NCBI GenBank assembly: GCA_947247005.1
Contig: OX365948.1
Span: 7,378,001 to 7,442,000 of the forward strand
From: Spisula solida
Lineage: Eukaryota > Mollusca > Bivalvia > Venerida > Mactridae
Length of the DNA: 64,000 nucleotides
Reading direction: 5' to 3'
Numbering within the stretch: position 1 is the stretch's first letter; every line of letters starts with the position of its first letter. The position numbers and the translations under genes were made by a program. The notes beneath the pieces are model-generated. The model was not told where the DNA came from and did not search any database. It saw only the letters and a program-made list of their open reading frames with translations. Positions 38,101 through 48,600 of this stretch are shown one piece after another.

Positions 38101-39631
38101 AATGTCCAACAAAAGCGAAATTTCATCATTTCAATGACCACAACTCTGCCTATACAGGTCAGATCTGAATAAAAATATTAAGGTTTGAAAGACTGTAGCT
38201 CAAATTCTTTTCAAGTTATGAGTGACACAAGTATCATTTTATCGGTAACCAATTAGATCCGAATAAAATATATAGGTGCAAAAAAACACATGCTAACAAA
38301 ACATTCCCATGAAATTTGTCTAAATTGATGACTGTAGCAATATTATTTTTCAAGTTACGGATGACACAAAAAAAGAGTCATGCCAAATATCATGGGCAAA
38401 GAGCAAATCTATATGCCCGCCAAAGGTTTTGGAGGGGGGGGATAGAAAGACAAGAATGAATGAGCGTCAAACAGCTGTTGTATTAGATTAGGTTGCTTAA
38501 CATCACCTTACGATTTACTTACCTTCCATAAGATGTATCACCAAGTATGAATACACTATAGTGAGATGGGAGAGATGTTTCCAGTCTCTGTGTAACAGTT
38601 ATAGCATCTTGCATCGTTTCATCAGGAAACTGTAAGGCAACCTGAAAACACAACAACTCAGATACAGTACAGAGGCTTCACTACGTAGCTAGGGGTCGAA
38701 CAGTACGCATTTATTATCCGGTTCGGGTTGCCTTTTTGTGTATATTATATGTACCAATACAATTTATAAATACACTTAAGATGCACAAGTAAGCGATAGC
38801 CTAGCAAATAGCTGAGACAGGGGTGTCAACAGCGCCAAATTAAAAATCCAGAAAATCACATGCAGCTGACCATTTTTGACAAACTAGAGGCCGTCAACCA
38901 TATATAACTCAGTTTTTCAAACTTTTTATTGAAGAAAATCCTTCAGAGCAGATATAATTGACCATAACTTTGCCGGATAAATCCGGAAAATTGACACCCC
39001 TGCTCATAGACTCAATAGCACTTTTTTAAAATAGCGGTTTAATAAGGCAACAGGTTCCAGATGTTGTCAGAGGTATGAGAAATCTCAATCATATAATTAA
39101 GTGGGAGGATCGATAGATAATCTCGTGTCTGCCTTCGGGTCTACAGAGCAACAGATAAGGTTTTAGGCAATTTGGTATTTTACCCCCAAGTTTCAATTTT
39201 ATTTGGGTTTTGACAAATTTTAATTGGGTAATTCATAAAACTTATTGGATAATTGGTCTTTTATGTATTATTTTTCACTATAACATCATTTTCTGTTTGC
39301 TTTTTCTTGTAAACCCCTTCCTCTCAAAATCTATTGGGTTTTAATAAATTATATTGGGTAATTACCCCAATACGCAGCTTATCTGTAGCTCTGGGTCTAT
39401 TATGATTTATTATCATCATTTAAGATTCATTTTCATATTTCAAAGATAAATAAACAAGATTTATAAATAACAAATGATTACCCTGTGATATTCAGCATTT
39501 TGAATCCATGACACACATCTCTGTATCTCATAAACATCGTCAATCTTACTTCCATCTGTCTTTATACTTGCTCCACCTATCTTCCTATTTATAACATCAC
39601 AATCAGTGTAAAATGCTGATGTAGACTCCAT
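26172..39631 (-). CDS. DPH2: diphthamide biosynthesis protein 2 (Dph2), six coding exons
   Basis: Exons in order: 39482-39631, 38523-38641, 37521-37741, 36300-36944, 33101-33274, 26172-26305. All junctions are GT-AG and phases fit, giving 480 residues, close to human DPH2. Dph2 partners Dph1 in the cytosolic Fe-S radical-SAM complex that transfers the 3-amino-3-carboxypropyl group of SAM to a histidine of eEF2, the first step of diphthamide synthesis. Family marks: VALQFPDE in exon 2; [15 protein letters not shown] across exons 2/3; GTLGVANY and [16 protein letters not shown] in exon 4; the C-terminal [16 protein letters not shown] in exon 6. Cysteines at about 91/92, 113 and 334 lie where Dph2 cluster ligands are reported in yeast. 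A splice acceptor at 39640-39649 just before the ATG suggests a 5' UTR intron. Intron 5 (26306-33100) is repeat-filled. Convergent with the PPxY gene. Confidence 0.95.
26927..27760. mobile_element. Tc1-like non-autonomous element in DPH2 intron 5
   Basis: The inverted ends are about 35 bp: CACTCGTGTGCCAAATTAAA on the left and CAGTCGGGTGCCAAATTAAA at the reversed right end. Both are flanked by TA (25-26 of the 26901 block: 26925-26926; and 27761-27762). Ends beginning CAGT/CACT with a GGTGCCAAA core are typical of Tc1-like elements. The interior has no transposase. It contains X-box-like motifs GTTGCCATGGTAAC (about 27172) and GTTACCATGGCAAC (about 27500). Confidence 0.77.
27761..28463. other. 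DPH2 intron 5, unremarkable stretch
   Basis: AT-rich intronic DNA with no open frame or array; 28090-28240 looks like a decayed repeat (short blocks of GGGCCRTTAAGG) but was not resolved. Confidence 0.4.
29506..32699. repeat. 161-bp tandem array, about 20 units
   Basis: Unit markers such as CTGTTAGCGTAAGAGTACAG and AAGGACCATAACCCAATAAG recur every 161 bases. Outer units are more divergent; units from about 30250 to 32650 differ mainly at a few positions and fall into recurring variants (GCCTAGGCAGATTT, GCCTGGGTCGATTT, GTAAAAGT versus GTAAGAGT), a sign of block-wise amplification. It forms the core of the nested element. Confidence 0.93.
32702..32732. repeat. (GCCC)n microsatellite, G-rich on the DPH2 sense strand
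   Basis: About six to seven GCCC units. DPH2 is transcribed from the minus strand, so the pre-mRNA would carry GGGC repeats able to form a G-quadruplex in intron 5. Confidence 0.88.
33448..34983. mobile_element. Helitron/pearl-like element 3 in DPH2 intron 4
   Basis: It starts ACAAGAG (33448) followed by a GGGCCC-AGAA-GGCCC-type hairpin. Subterminal GCTCACCTGAG (33475-33485) returns inverted as CTCAGGTGAGC (34970-34980). The right end is a double hairpin (CTCACC...GAGCAC TTC GTGCTC...GGTGAG) followed by CTAA and T. Inside are two divergent ~170-bp units (about 34350-34740) and a GACGGACGACGGACGAC tract near 34900. Same architecture as the two intron-5 elements. Confidence 0.65.
35010..35670. 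repeat. ~168-bp tandem repeat, four units, in DPH2 intron 4
   Basis: The markers AGTAAAAGTAACAAAGGGC (near 35010, 35180, 35350, 35515) and CATCTATACATTGAGGTTGT recur with a period of about 168 bases. Divergence between units is moderate. Confidence 0.85.
35870..35898. repeat. GC-rich hairpin, probable Helitron-like end
   Basis: GCCCCCCACTTAT and its near-perfect inverse ATAAGTGTGGGGGC form a tight hairpin downstream of the four-unit array; it may be the terminal hairpin of a fourth element. Confidence 0.5.
36945..39481. other. DPH2 introns 1-3
   Basis: Apart from the exons at 37521-37741 and 38523-38641 these introns hold diverged interspersed repeats (for example 38020-38460, with a poly-G run near 38436) and no second gene. 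Confidence 0.5.
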
Positions 39632-40609
39632 AGTCTTATCTGAGAAAAGAAACTAACTTCAATTTAAATCAAATATTTCGACTCTCAACAACAACATTCA
39701 TATACATCATGATATATACAGAAAATATTCTGTTTCAGGTAAAACAGTGAGTCTGAGTGAGATTAGGGGTGTTTCCAAGTTATTTTACCCGAATAAGCAG
39801 TTGCCCTGGAAAAAGGCGATTGTAAAGCTAAAAAAATATGTAATTGACTATTCCAATTTCCAAAGGCTTTAAAAACAATAGGTTGTGTATAGCTGGAGAC
39901 AGTAAAAATATCTGACTTAATTATTTGATATTAATACACTTGTTACTATAAATAGTAACAAAAATAAGCTTATTTGAGGCTGATTATGGCCATCACGCGC
40001 TTGATTATCACCTATCCGCCGGGCCGCAATCTCATAATCATAATCGGACTGGTTGAACGGGCGCACGTTACGTTATTCATGTAAAAAATGACGTCATGTT
40101 GGAGTCAAATGACGTTACGTTGCTAAAAATATATGCAATATTTCTTTGCCAATTTTATTTACTCTTAGCGCATTTTATTGGTTACAGCCTAAGTGTATAT
40201 CTACATAATATAATAACGTAATATTTGCGTTATTTGTTCTCTGTATATTATATATCATGAAATCGAACAAGTATATTAAAGACTTTAATACACTTCATAG
40301 CCTGGCTGTGTTGTGTATTAACCTCTAAATATTATTAGATATAGGTAGCTCAGCCTTTATAGGAGCCTTTTTGGAGATTGCAGAAGTGTCCTTACGACTC
40401 GTCATCTGCTTCAATCGTCGTTAGCAAGATTATTTGTTCTTTCTTCAGACCTGTGTCATTTAGTGTATCACTGATGTCTTCTTGATATCATTATATAGTC
40501 TATCATAGCATGTCTAAAACGTCTGTACATTAGAACTTGAAATAGAAGTATTTTTTATTGTCACAATATTTCCTCTGGCAGTGTATTCCATTTATCAACA
40601 GGAGCCCGT
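39632..40609. other. region upstream of DPH2
   Basis: It should contain the DPH2 promoter or its 5' UTR intron. The CpG-richer patch at 39990-40130 carries CRE-type sites. A minus-strand donor-like GTAAGC near 40985 could close a non-coding first exon. No coding sequence seen. Confidence 0.4.
40089..40096. promoter_or_regulatory. consensus CRE (TGACGTCA) upstream of DPH2
   Basis: A perfect palindromic CREB/ATF site with a second TGACGTTACG about 20 bp away, in a locally CpG-rich patch some 460 bases upstream of the DPH2 start codon. It is a candidate promoter element; transcription start unknown. Confidence 0.4.
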
Positions 40610-40870
40610 TCCCTAACCGGGCGCTATCGAGCACTTTCCTACGTCTATGCAACAACATGCTACAAGCTATCGTCTCTTAAAACTTTGCTGGGCGAGTGCT
40701 AACAGGCGTTTTCTTGTGCAACGGACCGCTTTGGTAGCCCTCAATAGCGCTTTGCTATGAAAAAACAATCTGCTATCCGCGATAGCGCTCGCCAGGAGCT
40801 TATAATTTTTCCACTTGGTCCGCTACATAGCGCTTTTATATAGTGCCTATCCGAAATATGAATATCCGAA
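40610..40870. repeat. island of TAGCGCT/GCTATCG-type motifs
   Basis: Variants of AGCGCTATCG and TAGCGCTTT recur (near 40622, 40668, 40745, 40778, 40828), with paired GAGCCCGTTCC/GGGCGC blocks. It looks like the other short-motif islands. Ends were not resolved. Confidence 0.5.
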
Positions 40871-41492
40871 TAGTTGCTACAAAACGCGGAAACCTATGAC
40901 AAATTGGGGGTACGCACATATCATTCCTTCTCCTGCAAACAAACACATATTGCCTGACATATATTTGAACTTATGATAAATGCTTACCTAAAATACTTCA
41001 AAAATAATCCAACAAACAACAGGCTCATGAATTGAAAATTAAATATTTCCCAATCGCAGGTGGCTGACACATCGTCCAAAGTATTTTCGCTCATGTGGAA
41101 TAGAATAGAATAGAACAGTGGTTTCGTCCCCAAAATAAACCAATAGATGATGGTGGCCCCAAGTTGGAACAGTAGAATATTGAAATATTTCGTATCAATT
41201 TTTCATCTATGCGTACCTTGGTTGTTCAATCAGGTCTAATACAACTACCTGGTTCAATTAAGTTTGTCCAATCCCATGTTCCTCCCAATTATAATCGAGT
41301 TCGGTTGTTCGGGAGTATCATGGACCTCTAGCCTATCCTACACGCCTTGTCTAGAAGTCCGGTTACCGGACCTCTAGCCACTTCCTATCATGTATGATGT
41401 AGATGTTGATATCTATTTTCGGTTTACAATATATTTTATCCTAGTTTCTACTCCTAAAATTCGTGTTTGGTTTTAGCCAGTCTACAGGGGCC
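40871..41492. other. non-coding DNA
   Basis: Nothing recognised except the short palindrome GTCCGGTTACCGGAC (about 41357) and a GAATAGAATAGAATAGAA run near 41100. Confidence 0.4.
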
Positions 41493-41690
41493 ACCTGGGT
41501 AGGAAACTGCCATCATAGACCCTATGGAGAACTCACCAATGTTGGGAACTGTCATCCTAGACCCTATGGAGGACTCATCAATGTTAGAAACTGTCTTCCT
41601 ATGTACTATAGGGGGCTTACCAATATAGGAAACTGTCATCCTATGCCCTATGGAGGATTCATCAGTGTAGGACCTTGGCCTTAAAGAGGT
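41493..41690. repeat. ~64-bp minisatellite (3-4 units)
   Basis: The units share AACTGTCATCCTAGACCCTA and TGGAGGACTCATCAATGT. Its composition (GTACTC/ACCCTATGG blocks) is related to the 2-kb core array at 55870-57850. The downstream flank (41810-41860) has repeated GCCATCTTGGA motifs, also met in the flanks of that block. Confidence 0.8.
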
Positions 41691-43293
41691 CACTGTTGTT
41701 AGCCAATGTGATGGGCACAATTTAATGAAAATTTTCCGTCAAAAAATGTATAATTATATCTATTTAATTTATGAAAGTACTACATTGATTTTTGACAGTT
41801 ATGCAATTCATGGCGGCCATCTTGGACGCCATCTTGGATTTTACACCTTTCAACTCATACTTTTTTGAGGACTTTTTCTGTTGATCAGCTTAATTATGGT
41901 TACCTTTCTGTAAAACAAAAAAAAGTTTCAGTTGCAATTTGTTTTACCTTTTATGCTAATTTGACTGGACTATATATGTCGCTGCCCTGAATCTTATTGA
42001 ATGATTACCATCACCCTTGTTACCCAGATAAACCAACATGATTGGATATTCGCAACATGATTGCAAAATGGCCGACATGAACAATGTGGTAAGTACATTG
42101 TTTTTGCAACATTTTCCATATAAACTATCCAGATTGTTTGTTTCAATATTACATATTCAACATATGAAGAAAATGTACTATTTGCACTAAACAATTTGGA
42201 TAGGTAATATTTTTCACTATGTCAAGCCTTAAAGAATGTGTAGATTTAGCATTTGTGAATGAGTTTTGTACTTAAAAACGTTGTCAAACTCATTTATTGG
42301 ACTCTATGTAATGAATATCATTTTGGAAGTTTTGGCAGTTGTATAAACTATGTTCTGGACGTTTCATTTTTTTAAAAATTTTGATCAATAAACGCTCACC
42401 AACAATAATTCAAACGTGTATAGTAATTTTTGAACACTGACCAAAACAATTGTGGATAATAACCAACATTACCAAGTGAAATCTGCCAATGGGATTCTCA
42501 AGATACATGTATACATAATTGTATATTAAAGAAGTGTGCTTATGAATAGTGGTAACAGGTTTATGAGCATACCAAATGTAAGGCATTTAACACCCCGTCT
42601 TTATCTCATGCTTTCGGAACATTTGATAAAAGGGTTAATTCTGCTTTAAGAACGATAAAGGAAGTGTTTAGAAGGTTTTTAGATATATTGTTTCTGTTAT
42701 ATTTTGGTAAAATTCATAATAAGTCAGGACAGGTAAATTTAACACATGTATCTAAATGTACAAAATTCACTGGTAATGGGGTATAATTTGTATATTTATG
42801 TATAGTTTGGTCCTCTTGCTTATGTTTTAAACAATATTTATCATTTTATCAGTCATACTTATGGTGAGGCTTATGTAATCACTATATGTAATAAGGATTT
42901 AAATAAGCTCTAAAACAAGAAAAAAATAAGTATCGACCTATTGATACAATTCTAAGTATTTTATCTATGTCTTAGCTTTTAATTTTCTCATGGATTATGG
43001 TATAAATAACTATTACGTTACTATGGTGACCAATTTCAAAAAATAACTTAAATAGAGAATATTATAACTCAGAGTTAGTTGTTTCAACGATAGTGTATAT
43101 CCTTTCTCTAAATGCGAACATGTATCTTTATGCATTTTAAGAATTAAACCATAATTCTAAAACGCGATACTATTTTAAACAGTATATTTGTTTTTTGCTG
43201 CATCAAACAAAAAGGCTCAGCCCAATGACGACCAGCGCCTCTACAAAAACAGTTGTGTAGTAAATTCTTTTGCATTTTGCTTCACTTTTACAG
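41691..43293. other. non-coding DNA between minisatellite and FReP pseudogene
   Basis: AT-rich, no open frame of note. 41815-41850 holds two YY1-like GCCATCTTGG motifs. Confidence 0.4.
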
Positions 43294-44164
43294 GGACTCG
43301 ATATATATCAAACAAGTTGATGGTGATCTCACCGAGTCGATAACAGAGGCTCGGGACGGTATTACACGGGTGCATGGCGATATGGTTGAGTTGATAAAGG
43401 AGACCACGAACGATATTAAACAAGAATGTGGCGATGTTACCAAGTCAATGACCGAGGAAAATATTACACAAACACATTTAAGTTATCCAAGATCGTGCGT
43501 AGAAATCCAGAATGTCATCGAAGTTTCGAATGGGTACGATATACACAGATCCGGAATACGAATAGAAGTATTCTGTGACAGCAAACGGGCGGAGGATGAT
43601 TAGTCTTTCAAAGGCGTCAAGATGGCTCTGAGAATTTTAACAGAAGTTGGTCAGATTATGAAGAGGGCTTTGGAAGTTTACAGGGTGAACTTTAGTTGGG
43701 AAACGAGTTCCTACATTTATTGACGAAAGATGATGCTTCATCGTGCGAGTTACGCGTGGATATGACCGACTTCAAGAACAACACTGCATTCGCAAAGCAC
43801 TCCTCGTTTAAAGTGGTTCTGAAAGTGTTAAGTATAAACTTGAAGTAGAATGGCACTCTGGAACAGCTGGGAACTCTCTCAAAGATCACAATGGAATGGT
43901 CTTTCAAACATATGATAAAAGACCGGAAACAAAGACCTGTGCTATAGATTATCATGCTAATTGGCATAACAACTGTATTGCAAATCCAAATGATATATAC
44001 TTCAAAATAGCAGTGGTGGTGTGAAATGGTTAGATTGGAGAGCCGGATCACTGAAACACATAGACATGAAATTTAGATGTAACCGGTGGCTGCCGTGTAG
44101 TGTTACAAGCCAAGACGGTAATACATTTGAAATGATATACCGTACAGCGATTTTTCAGTTTTGA
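43294..44164 (+). pseudogene. broken fibrinogen-related protein (FReP) gene
   Basis: After an intact acceptor (CACTTTTACAG, to 43293) comes a helical stretch with repeated VxGDxxxSITE-like heptads, then a fibrinogen-like domain. Recognisable parts in shifting frames include SCVEIQ...[77 protein letters not shown] and RAGSLKHIDMKFRC. Damage: a frameshift at the Gly-Gly-Trp motif (about 43590), a TAG in place of the Trp of the GEFWLGNE motif (about 43693), and frame changes near 43820 and 44010. In life such proteins are secreted pattern-recognition lectins of mollusc haemolymph. No functional product expected. Confidence 0.88.
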
Positions 44165-44886
44165 CAGGAGTTACCATACTATGTATTATAATAAATGCCT
44201 GCAGTATGAACCCGTACTCTACGGACGTTTGTTGTCGCATTGTTTTGCTTGTTACCATTAGCTACTCTTTTTAACGATTGTGTCGATACTAACGAGAGCT
44301 CAATTAGCATCAGCATTGGCAGTTGTGCTGGAAGTAATTATAAAAAATATAACAATCATTTTTAATCGGACAGGGAGGGAAAAGTGAATCTAACAGAAAC
44401 AGTAGAACACATAGAAGCGCGGGGATCACAAAGGGAACAGAACAACACCTCGTTAAGAACAACATAAATCCCTTGTATGTCACAAAGATAAACAACATCA
44501 AAATGAATCAGAAAAAGTGAATCGACACAGTGAAAATACAACCGCTCCCATTGAACTGTTAATAAAAATCAACCAGTGCTAACTTAGCAGTTCATGTTTA
44601 TATTTTCAATTTGTTGATGCAAGTTTCATTTAGCTGTGATATCTAGTGTTTCCTGCTGGATATATACCCGGTAGACATTATTTAAAGAAGTTCATTGGCC
44701 CGTATGAAAAAAAAGTTTATGAATAATAATTCAACGATCAACTAAATTAAATAATTGTCTGAGATACTAGAAAATGTACCTATTACTTTTCAATTAACAT
44801 TGGCAGTGATGTATTACATACGTATTTTTCTCTTCTTTGAATAGCATTGGTTCTTTCAAAGATTGCTTGTACATATATTGGTAAAA
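44165..44886. other. spacer upstream of lectin copy 1, partly duplicated
   Basis: About 44790-44880 is similar to 60680-60770 and 61480 on, marking the 5' edge of the duplicated lectin block. No coding sequence. Confidence 0.5.
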
Positions 44887-45193
44887 GCCCGTTCACACTT
44901 AGCAACGCTCTTACTACGATCATGCCGATTCCCCTACCTAACTAAAAGTATAATCGGGACGAGATTAATACGACCTTACTGCGTTCTTACCACTATTCGT
45001 TTAAGCCACGACCCCGCTACGCTTGTTTTGAACATGTTCAAAATAAACATGGTAAAGTCGACCTATGTGATTCCACCACGACTCTACAACGTTCACAAAG
45101 ATCCTCTCCAGACTTACCACGACTGTCCCACGATTGGTCACGATTTTAACAAATTTTAGATCGCAGTAGAAGCGATACGCCAGTTTGAACGCG
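44887..45193. mobile_element. 307-bp MITE filled with CCACGA-type motifs, empty in the paralogue
   Basis: The ends are inverted: GCCCGTTCACACT and reversed CGCGTTCAAACT. GTAAAA is present on both sides (44881-44886, 45194-45199). In the duplicated lectin locus the matching place (about 61498) reads TTGTAAAGAG without the insert. The interior is made of TACGACC, CCACGACTC and CACGATT variants. No coding capacity. Inserted after the lectin duplication, or lost from copy 2. Confidence 0.8.
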
Positions 45194-45481
45194 GTAAAAA
45201 GAGCTTTAGATCTGTTTTTTTTAGAAATTTAGATATTGTGAGTAATAAATTGAACAATTTTGAAAGCTTATAAAAAGGTGGGTAGCAGGAACTGTGGAGG
45301 ACGAGCAGGGATGAATTTAGAAAGTTATGTAGCATATTTACCAATTAGTTTCTGACCAAATCTAAATAAATTGAAAACAATTAAATGGGTGTAAGGAAAT
45401 AACTAACAAATGATGTTTTAATCTTATATAAGTAGTTCGGCCTTCATCTGGGTTGCGGGTTAACAAGTTTACTGATAGACC

Positions 45482-45665
45482 AGGTTAGATATAAAATAGG
45501 GAAACAAATTGGAAAATAAAATAAAATATTTCAACGATCTCCGCCCACAGAACATTTTATCTATATACAAGTAATTTACTGATAAGAACAATTGTTGAAC
45601 AGTTACACCGACTAAGTGTAACCGGAACCGTTTATTCTATGGAATATCGAGTTATTTAAATAATT
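45482..45665 (+). promoter_or_regulatory. proximal promoter of lectin copy 1
   Basis: A TATA-like ATATAAAATA (about 45490) lies 176 bases before the ATG; copy 2 has the same at about 61793. Both copies keep CTGATAAGAACAATTGTT (GATA motif next to a SOX-like AACAAT) and CTATGGAATATCGAGTTATT right before the ATG. Conservation in a diverging duplicate suggests function; a GATA link to haemocyte or gut expression is inference. Confidence 0.5.
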
Positions 45666-48600
45666 ATGATTCGTGTGTTTTTTCTTTTCATTATTTTCAA
45701 TTATTTTTCCACATCACATGGAAGCTATACATGTTTGTGTTGTTATAAAGTTGAAGCTATCGTGTATAAGGAGAAAAGTGAGATGTCTGAACAGTTAGGA
45801 TCATTGAACGAGTTCGACTGTAAGCCAGTTTATCCGATAAACGACCCCAATGCATGGGATATTTTTGTGATACAATACAAACAACAGGTACTCATTTTTG
45901 TTGACGTTGATCATCTTTATTGCATATATAATATACATACATTGATGTCATGCTGTTGAACTTATAGCGAAAACTAATTATTTTAGCATTCGTTCTTATT
46001 TTGGGGTTGAAGTTGCTTGAACAGTTTTTCAGTCATATGGATCGAGACAGTCCGGTCACGCTTTCTGATGCTGGGCCGCCCAGTCAAACAATGTAACTAT
46101 ACTATTTATAACTTTAGTATGTCACGGTCTCTGAACGAACCCAAAATCTCCAACTCCAGAGGCGGTCTCTCTAACTGGTCGACGTACATATACCGCATCC
46201 GGTGTTTCTAAGAATTCATGTTGTACTGCTACATACATTGTAAATGAGTATGCATAATAGTACTTATAGTATAAAACTGGTATTGCATGAATCCGCGTGC
46301 GTGTTCCGCAAGCGCGTTCCGAATTCTAACCGCTAATGGGCAAAATTCGAACAAGCGAATTTCCATTTCCCTGTTTCATTGTGGTATATGTGTCTGCGAG
46401 TTTCCGTACAATAACAAATCGATTGTGCGCATACGTAGCACAGAACCGGATAATAATAATCATAACAATATTAAAATCTTTATTTTCTGAAGGTAACGTG
46501 ATATAAGACATATATATGATAGAACAATACATATCTTATTTACATCAAGGCCTTCCATTATTAAAAGACACATATCAACAACATAAAACGAGAAATATCA
46601 TTTACATTTACGCCCATTCGAAACAAAGGAGACTAACAACGTCGCTTAATATAACATCCAAATTCTTTTTTTGTATATATAGGTTGGCTATGTATTTACC
46701 TCGCAAGATCTGGCGATCGAATCATGCCCTGGGTCAATTTCACCAATCGATCAAGGTTCGTACCATATTGTTTTCAATACACTAATTCATCAATAAGGTG
46801 GTCGCGAAACAAACTTGCCGGGTTACGTGTAGCTTCTATACGAATTTGAATTTGCTTGGGAAAATGTCTTAATGAATTAATGTCTTTTATTGAATGAGTA
46901 GTTCAATCTGGTGTAATTAATGTTGAAAAGCAAGGTTTACTTCTCGCATTTTCTTAGTAACATCACCACCAATGTAAGCCACATTCTACGTCTATATATG
47001 AAACAAAACAGACGTTATTAGTACAATAAAATCATTCCCATAATTAATTGTTAAAAATTATACTACACCAGTTCCGACGAAAACGATAACAGCACCCGTT
47101 CCGACGACAACGACAACAACACTAGTTCCGACGAAATCGACAACAACACCCGTTCCGATGACAACGACAACAACACCCGTTCCGACGACATCGACAACAA
47201 CACCCGTTCCGATGACAACGACAACAACACCCGTTCCGACGACATCGACAACAACACCCGTTCCGACGACATCGACAACAAAACCCGTTCCGACGACATC
47301 GACAACAACACCCGTTCCGATGACAACGACAACAACACCCGTTCCGACGACATCGACAACAACACCCGTTCTGACGACATCGACAACAACACCCGTTCCG
47401 ACGACATCGACAACAACACCCGTTCCGACGACATCGACAACAACACCCGTTCCGACGACATCGAACGACAACAACTCCCGTTCCGACGACAAAGCCAACT
47501 GCGACAACATCCACACCAACTACAACACCCGTTCCGACAAAAACAACTACAAGACCAGTTCCGACGACGATTACAACTACACCAGTTCCAACGACGGTAC
47601 CTACTACACCTGTACCATCGACCACAACAACACCAGTTCCGACGACGAAGTCAACCAGTCCCGTTCCGACAACAAAACCGATGCCACCAACAACAAAACC
47701 TCCTGGTAAGATTTGTACAATAATTATGTATTGAATCAAGTATCTTTATGTCCTGTACTGTAATGTTTTTAAATAGTCACATGACATGTCTACTGATCGT
47801 ACGTTCATTCGTATATGTGGAAACATTGGTACCTCATCACTAAATTTGAGCTATTAGTATTCCGTCGTCATCAGAACTCTGATATTGCGAGGCAAGTGTC
47901 ATATTTAGCTGTGGGTTAGTAAGGCAGCCAGAGCGGCGAAAGCTTAGTGGTAACGCACTGGGGCTGTCAATCAAGAGGTCGTAGGTTCAGTCACCGGCAT
48001 GGTAAATGGACATTTCCGAAATTATAAGTTTAGTATTTCCCGCTGTATCTGGCCGTGTGGACTACAATGTATCTGGTAAAAGGTGCCAGAAAGATATATA
48101 TCGGTGCTAAACATCGGACACATTAAAGAACAAGACTGTCTGTTCGAATTAAGAGCTAGGCTCACTTCTGCAGCACCGGACATGCTTGCATCTTATGTCT
48201 CTCTCTATCCCTACAGGGGCTTTCTCTCAGTCTGTCCCTCCCGTCAGATGTACCTGCGTCCTTGTGGCTGCAACACTATATGTAAAGCGTCTTTGAACGT
48301 GTCTTCGCATGAAAAGGGCGCTATATTAATCTGAAATAATTTTATATTTATTTATCAACTGGTTTGGCCTGCCTGGCCCTGAAATAGCAAACTTATATTT
48401 CACAATAGCTGTACTAGCAGAAACCTAGTAATCTAAAGGCGTCCACAACATTTGTGCATTGTTTCTTAAATGAAATTTAAGTTACACTGTACGTCACTCG
48501 AGAACAACATTCTGATGGTTTTGATTTACAGAAATCGAGCGGCTTCCGTAAAGAAACTCGACAATAATCGAATTCTCTTGTTACGTAACTTGGTTAATAT

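Larger units (their letters stand above)
45200..47760. repeat. segmental duplication, left copy (right copy about 61500-63540)
   Basis: Exons, introns and upstream DNA of the two lectin genes align over most of this block, including intron sequence such as TTCCGCAAGCGCGTTCCGAA (46305; 62548) and TTACTTCTCGCATTTTCTTA (46939; 62970). The copies are in the same orientation about 16.3 kb apart. Intron identity implies a fairly recent event. Confidence 0.88.

Noticed and set aside
41454..41720. Frames on both strands over 41454-41720
   Set aside because: Both are translations of the ~64-bp minisatellite.
43253..43603. 116-codon frame as an intact gene
   Set aside because: It ends in the middle of a fibrinogen-like domain because of a frameshift, and the homologous sequence goes on; it is part of a pseudogene.
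47058..47739. Three minus-strand frames rich in Val/Gly, Ser/Leu or Cys/Arg
   Set aside because: They are antisense shadows of the Thr/Pro mucin exon; splice phases and the signal-peptide exon support the plus strand.
47930..48000. Functional tRNA gene
   Set aside because: Promoter-like boxes are present but no complete cloverleaf is apparent; the repeat context and a second copy at 8740 indicate a SINE head.
48083..48334. 83-codon frame
   Set aside because: Lies within the SINE body.
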